From: Salticus scenicus
Taxonomy: Eukaryota; Arthropoda; Arachnida; Araneae; Salticidae
DNA length: 64,000 bases
Direction of reading: 5' to 3'
Assembly (NCBI GenBank): GCA_963930645.1
Contig: OZ005654.1
Location: 268,686,282-268,750,281 of the forward strand
Part shown: positions 1-11,476 of the stretch, piece by piece
How positions within the stretch are numbered: position 1 is the first letter of the stretch
Layout: every line of letters starts with the position of its first letter
Notes under the pieces: model-generated
Databases searched by the model: none
What the model was told of the DNA's origin: nothing
What the model saw: only the letters and a program-made list of their open reading frames with translations
Translations under genes and position numbers: made by a program

Positions 1-475
1 TAATAAGATCTTTAATAGCTAAAGAAGAAGAAGCACAGAATTTTCTAATTGTATACGAAAAGTTGCTTTGTAAAAACAAAACTGAAAAAAAAATTTGACA
101 TTTTTGTTTTTAAATCAATAAAATGATTCTGAAATTATTATTTATGTTAATTGTTTTTTATTTTTTTTCTTTATTATGCAAATCCAATTTATTTTTTAAT
201 AATTTATTGCAGTACAAATTATTTTTATTTTTTCAATGTTGCATTGCATATTATAAAGTGCAGTTTTAATTGGAATAAAACTTAAAAAATGTATCGCGTT
301 GAACACAAACGGAAATATTTAAAACAGTAAGCTCTACTTTATGGCGTCCATCTGATACTTTACAGTATGTAACAAACTAATAATAAGTACTCGAGTTAAA
401 ATTATTTATCCTTTAATAATAAATTAATGAACTGGCGTACAATAAGTATTTAAACTTTAAAACTTCTTCACATAC
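1..475. other. AT-rich DNA, no gene seen
   Basis: Only short open stretches and homopolymer tracts are visible. No motif, inverted repeat or recognisable coding segment was found. Confidence 0.6.
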
Positions 476-513
476 CATAAAAACAATACAAGTACTACTG
501 GTTTGGAAAACAC

Positions 514-669
514 ATGGCTTTTCTTCAATGTGTACAAAAAACACGTGCCTTGAAGGAAACTACCTTGGAGGAAAAAGCAAAATGCCTTGCGTTTGCCTTG
601 TTAGATTTTCTTTGTGAAAATTGCGTTTCATATTTGGATTTTGCCCAAGGCGGAGATCAGGTTCCTTCT
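514..669 (+). CDS. Candidate protein-coding exon, unknown product
   Basis: I do not recognise this gene. An open frame runs from an ATG at 514 to a stop at 691-693 (59 residues). The part up to about residue 52 has a composition typical of coding sequence (mixed charged, Leu, Cys and aromatic residues, including ALLDFLCENC), unlike the low-complexity peptides around it. A good splice-donor match (gtaaga) begins at 670, exactly where the sequence turns into the downstream repeat array, so the exon may end at 669. The frame also stays open for about a dozen codons upstream of the ATG, so this could be an internal exon rather than a first one. No partner exon is identified with confidence nearby. 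It could equally be a chance frame or the remnant of a transposon gene. Confidence 0.3.
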
Positions 670-2280
670 GTAAGATATTTTTCCTGGAGATAAGAAAAAT
701 TCAAATCGAATAATCATATAAAATCTCCAACTTCAATTTATCAAAATCGTCCAAGTAGTTTTTTGGAAAACCACATTTCTGCTGCGTTATTTTTCCTGCC
801 ATAGACCAGCAATGGCCAATTTTTCTGAAGAATAAAATAAGTGAAAACGATTTCTTATCTAAAAAAAAAAAAAATAAAAAAAATAAAAAAAAAAAAAGAT
901 GTTCCAGCGATATCCAATAAAACAAAATTTTTGTCGTCATTCTCCTGCGCGGTGTGAAAGTTACCAGTGAACGCTAATTATAGTGAAGATGAGGGTATTT
1001 TACAACGAAATGTCATCTCGTAAACACACTAACGCTAAATATTTATCAAAGTCATTCAAAAAAAAAAGTTTCTGGTATCTTTTTCAATGGACGGAAAAGA
1101 ATTATCATTAACTAATTTTCGTGAAGATAAGGATAAGTCATGGAATATTTGCTATCTCAAAATGTACTTGAAACTAAGTATATCAAAATCATTAGAGCAT
1201 TTCCCACACAGCCATATTTTAGCCATATTTTTCAACAGGTGGAATAAGGGTTATTAACAAAAGCTAATTTCTTAGAGGATGAAGATAAATAAGATGGGTT
1301 TGTCGTCTAAAAGCACAATTATTTCTAAGTTTTTACCAAGCATGTTTTTGCCATATTTTGAAGAAGGCAAAGTCAAAATAAACACTGAACTCTAAAATTC
1401 CTAAAGAGGAGGATATGAGCAATGGATTTGTCTACAGAAAAAAAAAAATAATAATAACCCTAAATTTCTATTAAAGTTATGAGATCTATTTCCCAGTAAT
1501 CAAAAATATGCCTTTTTTTGTAAATGGCAGCTAATGGTTTATCAGCAAATGCGAAATTTCCTGAAGATGAGGATAGGCCCAATTGATTTTTTAACCCAAA
1601 TAACACTTACCCACAACCTTTCATCAAGATCGTTATATCTATTTCAGAGTAAACCCAACTTCTGTCATATTTTACAACAGGAGAATAAAGGGTTAACAGC
1701 TACCGCTAATTTCTCAAATTTCAGGATGCATCTAATCAATTTTTCATTTCAAAACACTCTTAACACCAAAAATTCATCAAAATAGTTACTTTTATTTGCT
1801 ATTGAACCCAATATTACCCACATTTTGAAACCGGCGGTTAAAAGGTTAACAGCGAACGCAAGTGTTTTGAAAATGAGTATATGTCTAACTAATTTTTCAT
1901 CCCAAACAACTCTTATAACGCCAAACATTCATCAAAATTATTACAACCTTTCCAAGTAAACCCAATTTTTCCATATGATGCAACCGGTGATTAAAGGTTT
2001 TAAAAGGTTAAGAACTTTTCTGAGATAAAGATAAATCTAATCTATTTAGCACCATAAAAAACATTTAACTCCACCTTTTCATCAAAATCGTTATATTCAT
2101 TTTCGAGTAAACCTAATATCTGCAATATGAAGCAACCGGCCGATGCAGAGATAACAGCGAACGCACAATGTCCTGGAGATAAGGATATATCCAATCGATT
2201 TAGTACCTCAAAAAACTTTCAACCCCAAACTTTCATCAAAATTGTTACAGCCATTTCTGAGGTACCTCATTACAAATATT
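655..2280. repeat. Degenerate tandem array, ~149-bp period
   Basis: A diverged unit recurs about every 149 bp. Each starts near a motif of the type taacagcgaacgctaattt, followed by a gaagatgaggata-like block, then a catcaaaatcgtta block and a gtaaacccaat block. Unit starts are near 680, 810, 963, 1110, 1255, 1400, 1545, 1697, 1850, 2005 and 2152. Identity between units is low to moderate, so the array is old. Short open frames inside it (for example 1534-1785) are by-products of the repetition. Confidence 0.7.
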
Positions 2281-2566
2281 TATAACTATTAACGAGATTA
2301 ACCCGTTTAATGAAGGAGAAGCATATCTATCATTATATTTTCATCAACATTAGTCAGTTAATACTAACATTTCCCATTAGGGCATTAAAAGTGACACAGT
2401 TTTGAAAAATAACAGTTTTAAATGCATGTCATTGAAAATTCTTTATCAAGTGCCTCAACGTACACAAAAGCGTTATATGTCTGGCTCGAAAATTATCCAC
2501 TTGAGAGCAGTCGTGTCAGTTTTATTTTGCTAGCCAAGGCTTTATCGTTATATTTAAGTATCATGA

Positions 2567-2965
2567 AAAACGACAGTTTTTCGAGTGACGCAAGCGGAAG
2601 CCCAAAGTGAACGCTGCGAACTCATATATACGTCTAGTTTGACATCAAAGTGATCTGTAAAAGCCGACACTTAATATCTCAGCAAATATGCCGTATTTTG
2701 TTCTGATCTTTTCAAAATAGTCTTTTATCTTCGGTCTTAATCTATCCTGAAAATTTTACATTTCTACATGCAATATGTTTTGAGATCTGAATCTCAATTT
2801 AAAGCCAAAATGGGAAAACGATTGGAGTAATGGACTGAAATTCTGAAAAATATCTCTAAAACGGCTCGAAGGATTTTCATATAATTAATATATGTTGTTA
2901 ATAAAATCTTTCTGAATCTAGTAACGTTTCCGTTTTTTCCAGGAAAACTCTTGTTTTTTATATAA
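2567..2965 (+). repeat. ~400-bp direct repeat, copy 1
   Basis: This segment matches 5790-6187 almost throughout, starting at aaaacgacagttttt and ending at the tttttatata block, with small indels. The two copies flank the gypsy gag-protease remnant in the same orientation. They do not have clear TG...CA ends, so I cannot call them LTRs. They contain a ctctaaaacggc block that resembles blocks in the repeats at 33 kb and 42 kb. Confidence 0.75.
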
Positions 2966-3658
2966 ATCGCTTTAAATATGGAACTATATTACTACGCCAA
3001 TTACATGTGTTTCTTCGGCTAAAAAGGCCGTGATGCGGTTATTACTTCTTGCTTGCAAGGCTTGAGTTGCTCACGTTGGTTGGCTGACCAACGTGAATGC
3101 AGTCAATAAATTTTTGCTATGAAGAAAATATTTTTAATTTTAAAATTTCCCGTTTCATCAAAAAAGTATTTAGATAATATTTAAAATAAAAGAAATATTT
3201 TTTAGTTATAGATATTCTATTTCATCGTTATTCATACTAAATAAAAAAGAAATTTTAAAGTGAAATAATTCAAAGTACTCATGAACACGAATTTATACCA
3301 TGGTCCATGGTCTTTGGAGCGCATGCGTACTACATCCGGATGCGTAGATCATTCGCGCTCGCTGTAGACACTACGCTAATGTTGCTATATGTTTACAACT
3401 GTATCCATCCGCGGCGTGTGTTTATGTTGTTGAAGTTATATTTCAGGAATATTTTTTTTTTAAAAAAAAGGTCATAAATTTGCCCTAAAATCTAGACAAT
3501 TAAACGTGGGAGAACAGTTTGTCGACGAGGTAAAGAACTTTCAAAGCTAAAATTATGATTTTATGAATATACTTTTTATATTTTATATTACAATTTTTCT
3601 GTGTGACTTTGATCTTACGTTTTTAAAGACGTTTTATTACAAATATTTTGAAACGAAT
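2966..3658. other. Spacer between direct repeat and gag remnant
   Basis: There is no coding sequence. The stretch around 3300-3425 is richer in G and C than its surroundings and could be the untranslated leader of the retroelement, but no primer-binding site was recognised. Confidence 0.35.
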
Positions 3659-4181
3659 ATGAATGCAAATCAGTTTCAAGAATTTTTTAAAACGTTTCAA
3701 ATGCAACAACAGCAGTTTTTTGATAAAATTCTTTCTAAACAAATTCCAAGTCATAGTGAACAAAACCAAAGTACTGGATTGTAATCTGTAAATCCCGTTT
3801 TACTTCAACCTTTTGAAAATTTCCATCTGAAGATGGAATTGTTCAACTATTATCGCCAACGCTTTGAAAATTTTCTTGAAATAAAAAATGCGCTTTCAAA
3901 TAAAGAAATTTGTTCTCAGGTGTTACTAAACTCAATGGGTGCTACTTATTACAATATGTTAGCTTCTTTAGTATCTCCAAAAAAAAAAAAAAAAAAACTC
4001 CAACAGAATTGAAATGTGATAAACTTATACAAATCTTAGAAGTGCATCTCTGCTCTAAAAAGAATATTGTTGCTCAACACCAGTTTTTATCAACATGAAA
4101 ATTAAACAATTCCTGCATAAGATATCGCCACTCTTCGGCATTGTACTTGACTGTGAATTCATATCCCCATGTGACTGTTAA

Positions 4182-4603
4182 CAGGGTTCATACTCCTCAG
4201 GGAAAACCTGGAAAACAGGGAATACTCAGGGAATTTGGAATTTGTTAAAAAAAGTCAGGGAAAACTCAGGGAAAATTAAAATTTTCATTAAAACTCAGGG
4301 AAAATCAGTTATAAAACCTGGAAAAACAAATTCTTTTTTTCTCTCGAGTTATGTTTTTCTTGTTTAGCTTCGTATCCAAATTTAAATGATTAAGTATTGT
4401 GAAAATATGCATGTAAATAATGATTTCTACCTGAATTTCTATCATGATCGGCAGTAATATGACATCATAGAGTGGAAATAGCTGTATTTTGTCATGTCTA
4501 GAAGAGTGTTTTTTGTAATATGTCGCTAGTATTTTCTTGAAACTTGTCTGGGAACTCAGGGAAAACTCAGGGAATTTTTTTCCCATATTTAGTATGAACC
4601 CTG
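4182..4603. mobile_element. MITE with 13-bp TIRs inserted in gag
   Basis: The element is 422 bp with perfect 13-bp terminal inverted repeats (CAGGGTTCATACT / AGTATGAACCCTG). It is flanked by GTTAA at 4177-4181 and 4604-4608, a 5-bp duplication, or a TTAA duplication if the right end is one base longer. Subterminal cagggaaaa and actcaggga motifs recur on both sides. It has no coding capacity and interrupts the gypsy gag remnant, so it is younger than that element. The superfamily is unresolved; a TTAA-duplicating type is possible. Confidence 0.85.
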
Positions 4604-5144
4604 GTTAAGTATCTCTTGCTGATATATTTTTACGCTCGCAGTTTGTACGTGGCATTAAAGATAATTCAATTTGAGAGCGCATTTTGCAATCAGATATAAC
4701 TGAATTTGATGACATTGCAAAGAAAGCTATAGCTTTAGAAGCATCAAAAGTTGATAATAAAAAATTCTCAAAACAAATTGGTACCAATTGTAGTGCAAGT
4801 GAAATAAATAGAATTTCAAGAGATTGAAATCTGAAACATGATTCAAATAATACAAGAAATTCCCCGCGTTCAACTTCTCGATTTAGAACTGAAACAAACA
4901 AAAATTCACACTCTCGTATCGATTATGAAAAACTTGGTAACAAAATCTTTGCCTCCGATGTGGTCTAAATAATCATACTGCAAAAAATATCCATTCAGAC
5001 CCCGATTCTCTCAAATGTAATGCATGTAAGAAAATGGGGGCACGTAAAGAAGGTATGTATCCGAACTCTACTGGAAGAAAAGAAAAAAAAAAATAATTCA
5101 GAAGTCGAATCTACAAATTATGTTTCAGTTGATGAATCATTCAG

Positions 5145-5583
5145 CCCAGTGGCAGAAACATGGTGACATAGTCGTGGACACAGAAAAATGGCTTGCAGAC
5201 AGTTTTTGTCTGCACTGATAAAAAAAATTGTCTGCAACTTTCGAATAACAATTCGCTTATAAAATTTTCTGTATCAAAACTAAAACTTTTATTATTTATA
5301 ATTATTTGTATTGTGTTGTGTCAAACATTGCTATAAAATATTTAATTGAATGAATACACACACAATTGTTTATACTATATTGTTCTATAGTAAAATTGTA
5401 TTTGTGTATTGTTGCACGAAATCACCGCTGATGTCAAGCCCCCCCCTTCCTTCTCCCCCCATCAGCTTTCAGGCTTTTTGAGTGTAAGCCATTTTCTCCC
5501 CTGATTAACATGCAAATTTTGCAGACAGATTATGAATTTTTAAAAGCCTGTCGCAGACAGCTACAAAACTTTCTGCCACTGGG
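5145..5583. mobile_element. hAT-type MITE with 8-bp target duplication
   Basis: The element is 439 bp with 14-bp terminal inverted repeats (CCCAGTGGCAGAAA). The 8-bp target duplication TCATTCAG lies at 5137-5144 and 5584-5591. An 8-bp duplication and CAGTGGC-type ends are hallmarks of hAT elements. Removing it rejoins the protease reading frame of the host gypsy remnant. There is no coding capacity. Confidence 0.88.
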
Positions 5584-5789
5584 TCATTCAGCCACTATGG
5601 TGTTTTTCAAACTGTAAGTATTTATCAACAGAAGGAACACCATTCTAAAGATAATGAAAAATATGTTGTTTTGGTGTCTATTGAAGGTCATAAACAGAAG
5701 TTTGAAGTAGATTTGAGTGCAGTGTTCACTTTTATTCCACGAGACAAATTTCAAAAACTTAATATTAAAGCTGAATTTCAAGATTATGT

Positions 5790-6187
5790 AAAACGACAGT
5801 TTTTTGAGTGACGCAAGCAGGAGGACAAACGGAACTCTGCAAACTCATATATACAGCTAGTTTGACATCAAGGAGATTTGTAAAAGCCGACACTTAATAT
5901 GTCAGCAAATATGCGATATTTTGCTCTGATCTTTTCAAAATAGTCTTTTTACTTCCCTGAAAATTTTATATTTCTACATGCAGTATATTTTGAGATCTGA
6001 ATCTCAATTTAAAGCCAAAAAGGGAATATGTGTGGTGTAAGGATGTAATGGACTAAATTCATGAAAAAATATCTCTAAAACGGCATGAACGATTTTCTTG
6101 TAATTAATATATGTTGTTAATGGGATCTTTCTGAATCCAGTAACGTTTTCTTTTTTTTTTTTTTTCAGGAAAACTTGTTTTTTATAT
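5790..6187 (+). repeat. ~400-bp direct repeat, copy 2
   Basis: This is the same sequence as 2567-2965, with a longer poly(T) tract before the tcaggaaaa block. It begins immediately after the truncated protease segment of the gypsy remnant. It may be an LTR-like edge, or an unrelated repeat that replaced the downstream pol region. Confidence 0.75.
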
Positions 6188-6830
6188 AATTTATTTAATA
6201 ATAGTATTATTATTAATAAAGGTAAGTGTTTTATAGTTTTATTTCTTAAAAAATAAGTTATTCATGATTTAATATTTCGTTTTAAATATTAAAATTTATT
6301 AACAACATTCGATTTCCTTACCGTATCGTTAAGTTCCTTCCGAACAAAAAATTGTCAATAATAAAAAATATTTACTACTATTCTGAATGAAATATATATT
6401 AAACTTGTTCTCGGCTATTTTGAGTAAGTCTGTGTTCTCTCTCTATATATGTATGTTCAGGAAAACTTCTCCCAATAGTATAAAAAGTGTTTGAATTGGC
6501 AACTACTTCAGGTTTTATCTTTTTAAGTTGTTATTAATTTATGCTGAAGACTATTTTATGAAACGGTGCTTTGAGAACTTAAAAGAATAAAACTAAATGG
6601 AAAATTCACCTAACATTTGCGTAAATTTTGCTGCAAAGATTATAGACTAAGTTTCATATATTGCTCACTGGTAAGAAAAAAAAATCTGACTGATAAAAAT
6701 TTCTAAAATTTCCTTAACCCTGTGTTGTATTTGTATAACCCCACAGATTTTTTTTGCAGGAAGTGTTTGGTCAAATACTTAGTGTGCAGAGAGTTTTCAA
6801 TTTTTTCTGGCTATATGAACAAAGAAATGG
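6188..6830. other. AT-rich DNA, no gene seen
   Basis: No coding sequence or structured repeat is visible, apart from short homopolymers and a ctctctatatata microsatellite near 6436. Confidence 0.5.
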
Positions 6831-7610
6831 TTTCATAATGAGCTGCAAAATTAGTGCGTGTAATTTGGTAAATAGCCTTTAAAGAAAGCCAGAAAATTGA
6901 ATTATTTTGTTTTGCGAAGAAATAATTGTGTATTATGGGAAATATTTTTTAAATATTTATAATTAGCAGTGAAATAATTTCATATTTCAATATTAGGCCG
7001 TAAAATGACATATTTCAATGTAAATAATCTTGAAAAAAATGGTTGAGTTTCAGCGATTTGCAGCAAAATAAGCCTATTTCCAAAATTTTGCTTCATTAAA
7101 GATATATTTGGATTGTTAGCAACAAAATGCTTGTACATTTCAGTAACAGGTTACAAAATTATTGCATATTTTGGTAAACCTCTTTGAAAAAAATCAAATT
7201 TTTTTGATTGGCAAAGAAATAATCATGAATTTTTGCAATTATTTGTGTTATTAAACGTAAAATTTGTGAGTTTGGGGTGAATGATTCTGCAAAAAATAAA
7301 TAAATATTGTCGATTAGAGTGATAAAATAAACTCTTATTTATGTAATTAATTGTCATGAAGCATAGTTTCTCAATAAGTGGCAATTTGATGCCATATTTT
7401 AATATGCCACAAAATTATCGCTCATTTCAAAAAATAATTTTGAAAAAAGGGCAAATTTTATAGATTAGTAAACAAGATAATTGTGTATGTTGACGATCAG
7501 AAGCAAAAAATTAAATTTCAGGAATAGCTTTACAAAAAAATATATATATACAAATTTTATTAATTAGCTGCAAAATAATAGCATATTGAGCAATTAATTT
7601 TGATTGAACT
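6830..7610. repeat. Very degenerate periodic repeat, ~120-160 bp
   Basis: A block of the type gcaaaattattgcatatttnggtaaa, often followed by ttgaaaaaaat, recurs near 6842, 6998, 7150, 7283, 7405 and 7566. The spacing is uneven (about 120-160 bp) and the AT bias inflates apparent similarity, so this is a weak call. It could be an old tandem array. Confidence 0.35.
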
Positions 7611-8414
7611 ATTAAATTGGTAACTTTACTGCTTCATAATAAGTTTTCCTCAAAATTTAAAGCAACTATTTCTGCTACCGGTCTAACAGTTAAATTTTAT
7701 TATATTATAGAGTGATTTGAAATTCTTTATATTTACCCAACCGACATTTTTAGTTATGTTATTTTACAATTGTTCTGTTCTTAACTTTAAAATGCATTTC
7801 AAAATTGCTTTGTACATTTTAATTAATTATTCAGAAAGAATTTTTAACTTTCAAAAATTTACAATTTTTGCACAAATTGTTTGTAATATTTACAAATAGA
7901 GTGCCATTTTGAAAAACCTAGATTCACCTCTAGTTAAAATAGAAAGAAATTTAATTTTAAGTTGCATATCCTGTATATTTTATTTTTTAAATTTTAATGC
8001 TTGTTAAATTATTTTTAAGTTACACTTCTATTCTGAAATTCTATTTATTTAGTTGGAATTCTTCTATTATTCGAACAAATTTGTTGAGTAAAAGTTTCGA
8101 TTTTGGAAATGGAGGTTATGAAAATACATTTCTGTTTATATATAGGTATATTGCTTTCTCTCAACCATTTTTAGTTCCCAGAAAGGGGATCGAGTTGGCA
8201 AATTTCAATATTTATAATGAAGTTTAATTTTATAAACTTTATTTAAATATGAATAACTAATAAAAAAAAAAAAAAAAACTAAAACATTTACTCAAAACCA
8301 ATTGCTGTAGAGTTGTGCAGGGTTCACATTAGAGAGCGGTATTTCGAGACTAACATGTTTTAGAAAAATCCCGTTCAAAAATATATTATAAGGGGGATTT
8401 CCCCCAATTTTCTT
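7611..8414. other. AT-rich DNA, no gene seen
   Basis: Open frames at 7717-7899 and 7997-8227 encode low-complexity Phe/Ile/Leu/Asn-rich peptides typical of AT-rich non-coding DNA. No functional signal was found. Confidence 0.5.
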
Positions 8415-8757
8415 TACATTGCTCATTGAGTATTTCATCAATTTTTTAGTTTAGTTGGGTAGTTTATTAATTGCTTTGAAGCCTGTAGTGATCTTTTTTT
8501 TTTTTTTTTTAACTTCTTTTGAATTTCTTGATAAAAGTAAAAAAAGAGGAAATATTATGTAATTATTTCAAAATACTTCTGAATTGTAAATGTTTGTTAA
8601 GAGGATTTATGAATTGTTTATTTTATCAAGAAACAAGTGAAGGCTAAAAATTGCAATAATTATATATTAAAATTAGTTTATTCCAGTTACTGCACTCCTG
8701 TCAAGCACTCTTGAGTACTCAAAATCAAATTGAAAATAAATTTTGAAGCAGATTAAG
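8415..8757 (+). repeat. Dispersed repeat, copy 1 (paralogue of 11477-12884)
   Basis: Two blocks, 8415-8451 and 8640-8757, match 11477-11513 and 11565-11583 plus 12789-12884. The match includes ttccagttactgcact and a run of about 75 bp at the right end. This copy lacks the 1.2-kb TIR element found in the other one, so it approximates the pre-insertion state. It also carries about 150 bp between the blocks that the other copy lacks. Confidence 0.7.
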
Positions 8758-9544
8758 CAATTCTTAATAATAAATACTTGAGCAATTCTTTCTGCATTTT
8801 TTGATGAAAATTTAGATTACGAATATTGAAGAAGTATCTGTCCTTAGCCACAAAAATGAAAAGAAAATAAATAAATAAATTTACAATTTTAACATTTACT
8901 TTTTTTTTGTTGTTGTTTAATTTGCATTTGTAATTCTCTAAAAAGAGATTTGCAAAATGTAAATTACATAATTCTCACTTAAATTTGAAATATCTGCTTA
9001 TTTTTTATTTTTTTTAATTAGAGTTTGAGAATCCCACTCAATATTTTTTTCCTATTGTTTTGTGAATCCTGTTGTGGGCTTTTTAAGGCCATGAGAAATT
9101 TTATTAATGATTCAGGTGTTTACAGTTTTACTCATCAGAATAATTTTAATTCTGCAAACTTTTTATCCATTGTAAAAGAAGATATTTATTGATTAAAAAA
9201 AAAAAAAAGTATTCAGAGCTTTGAGTTGAACAAAGAGTATGAACTTTTTCAGACACAAACAATAAAATACACAAAATTTAACCTAAAATACAAAGCGTGG
9301 CTAAATTTTAAGGTATTTTTATATTTTAATGCATAAAATATTCCTGTAGTTCTCTGCTGTTATGCATACATATAATAGTTGAGTAAACAATATAAATAAA
9401 GTGTTTGTGTGCATTCTATAGCTCTCTGAGACTCTCCACATAGCATTAACAGCAGGTGAATTCCCTTTAATTTTATTGGGAAAATTGTTATGAGAATGAC
9501 TCAATCAATTTTTTTTCTATTTACATAATTAAAAAATCCAGAGG
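8758..9544. other. AT-rich DNA, no gene seen
   Basis: No recognisable coding sequence or repeat structure. The frame on the minus strand at 9319-9504 looks random. Confidence 0.5.
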
Positions 9545-9665
9545 GTTTTATGTTGTACTAGTGCTATGCTATTAGCAATTGGCGACAGTCTGGAACTCGC
9601 CTCTTAGGGTGATCCGAAGACTTGCCACCACAATTTCGATCCTTCAATAAAACGAAGGATCTCCC
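9545..9665 (+). repeat. SINE-like repeat, degenerate copy
   Basis: This copy matches the repeat at 27245-27367 and 25196-25325. Shared blocks are attggcgac, ggtctgg-like, gtgatccgaagac, a caccacaatttcgatcc block and an a-rich end. It is more diverged than those copies, and no clear target duplication is seen. Confidence 0.6.
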
Positions 9666-10062
9666 TTTTTGAGCTAAACGATGCAGAATAATTAAATTTG
9701 TTTTTGTTTTTCTCAAAATTTCTTTAATTTTTAATACTTCATAAATCTATAAAAAGCAGGGGGAAAAATGAACTAAGTGCTTTTTTGCACTTCATAAATA
9801 CAACATGAAACATTAAAAATTAAATCAAACTGATTTTGAAAAACAAGAACAAATTCGAAGTTTGTGAATTTTCTGAATGTAAGTACAGAATTGGGAAAAA
9901 AAAAGAAAGAAAAATCATTAGATAATGAACAATTCTCATAACAAATTTCTCCAATAACATAGGATTTGTCTGCCGTTGGCAGAGAAAACGGGCATCTTTA
10001 TGTATGTTGCTTTTTAAAAATATTTTATTTTGCTGGTCACTATTTTCAAATGTATCACTATA
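9666..10062. other. AT-rich DNA, no gene seen
   Basis: No feature was recognised. Confidence 0.5.
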
Positions 10063-10640
10063 ATTAATGAATTCTCAAAATTGCATTAATTTTTATCACG
10101 TGATAAAAAAAGAGAGAAAAAAATTCTGGTTGGGAAAAATGTCGCACCGGGTCCCCACTGCCTTCGGCAGCGTAGACCCGTGCGCAATGCGCGCGAATGA
10201 ATGCATATATATGAGCGCTGCACACGTGTATTCTTTCACCACCCTTATGATTGCTGAAAATTGTTATTACTCATAAAATTTTATTCTTAAGGAAAGGAAT
10301 AATAATAAAAAAATCATTTCTGATTGGGTAAAAACTCGCACCGGGTCCCCTCTGCCTTCGCCTGCTAGCGGGTCAGTATTTTTAAATGAATCACTATAAT
10401 GAATGTATTCTCAAAATTGCATATTATCACTCATTAACATTACTCTTAAGAAAAGAAATTAAAAAAAAAATTATTTGTGATCAGGTAAAAACTTACACCG
10501 GGTCCCCACTGCCTTTGGCAGCGTAGACCCGTGCGCTGCACGTGCATATTCTTTCACCATCCTTATGATTTCTCAAAATTCCATGTTATTACTCATAAAC
10601 TTTCATTCTTAAGAAGAGGAATTAATAAAACGATCAATGT
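10063..10640 (+). repeat. Three tandem ~180-200-bp units with GC-rich hairpin
   Basis: Three units each carry, in order, a gaattctcaaaattgcatt-like block, an aagaaaagga-like block and a GC-rich core beginning caccgggtcccc. In unit 1 (10143-10184) the core folds into three stacked stems: CGCAC with GTGCG, GGGTC with GACCC, and CTGCC with GGCAG around a TTC loop. Unit 3 (10494-10534) keeps the two inner stems. Unit 2 (10336-10370) has a decayed version. The GC-rich core stands out sharply from AT-rich surroundings and is the best conserved part of the unit. Confidence 0.75.
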
Positions 10641-11476
10641 GATAAACGATGGATGCAGGAATGATAGATCTAGGTTTCACTGTATTTATATAATATATAT
10701 ATATATGTATATATATATATATCGTAAAAGAGCCTTTACTCTATTTAATTGCTAACCCCCCTTTCTGCTTTTCACATTAATTTTGTTTGTTCTTAAAATA
10801 CCAAATAAACACCCTTTATGCTCAGCAGTAGGTTGTATCCGAATAAGTGATAGTTTTTTTACATCAATGTTTATATAAACAAAGATGAATAAATATATAT
10901 AATTGGACACTGGTTATATGAAAATGGAAACCGTAAGCTTCCTAAAATAGCATGAAATCACAATCAGGCATCATTTTTTACGCTTAACTTTTGACTAGAT
11001 TTTAAAAAATCTATTTTGTCATAATAAACATTTTCTTTATGATTTTCAAAATGCTAGTTTTTTATCATCTTAAAAAATTTCTTACATTGTCAGTTACATG
11101 GTATTTGACTTATTTCAAAAATCAGTTTGCCAGCAGATAATTAAGAACTTTCTTCTACTGTTTGTTCTGTTTTAAGTAAGTTTTTATTTTTTGATTAATT
11201 TATTATTATTATTAAGTATAAATACATTCATAAGCTCAGAAAAAAAAAAAAAAAAAACAGCAGGTATAAAAATACATTTTTCAAAGGTTTAAGTTTTTTA
11301 TGTACATGAAAGTTAAAAAATGAATATGCTTATACTTAAAAAATAAATTAATATGAAAAATTTAAAACTTAAAGCAGAACAAATGATAGAAGAAAATTTT
11401 TAATTATCTGCTAGTCAATTGATTTTTAAAATAAGTCAAATAAATACCATGTGTGAGATGCTAGGTGAAGATTTTT
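10641..11476. other. AT-rich DNA with TA microsatellite
   Basis: A (TA)n run with a few interruptions lies at 10687-10722. No gene was seen. Confidence 0.5.

Larger units (their letters stand above)
3659..5789 (+). pseudogene. Gypsy-type LTR retrotransposon gag-protease pseudogene
   Basis: A Gag-like protein starts at ATG 3659 with a Gln-rich N-terminus (MNANQFQEFFKTFQ). After a frame change near 3785 the Gag core follows: a FENFxxKMELFNYYRQRFENF block, then ASLVSPKK at about 3960-3990, which runs into a poly(A) tract. Beyond an inserted MITE the Gag tail continues (RSQFVRGIKDNSI, near 4640), broken by stops. A zinc-knuckle region lies at 4950-5055; in the first knuckle (CLRCGLNNHTAKN) the last Cys is lost, and the second is frameshifted. 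After a second MITE an aspartic-protease segment follows (5590-5780), in which the usual D-T/S-G-A core reads D-L-S-A. No reverse transcriptase, RNase H or integrase follows; the remnant is cut off by the direct repeat at 5790. The family assignment rests on domain order and motifs. The element is clearly dead. Confidence 0.8.

Noticed and set aside
4605..4901. 98-codon open frame on the minus strand
   Set aside because: It is the complement of the gypsy gag remnant, whose plus-strand frame shows recognisable Gag motifs.
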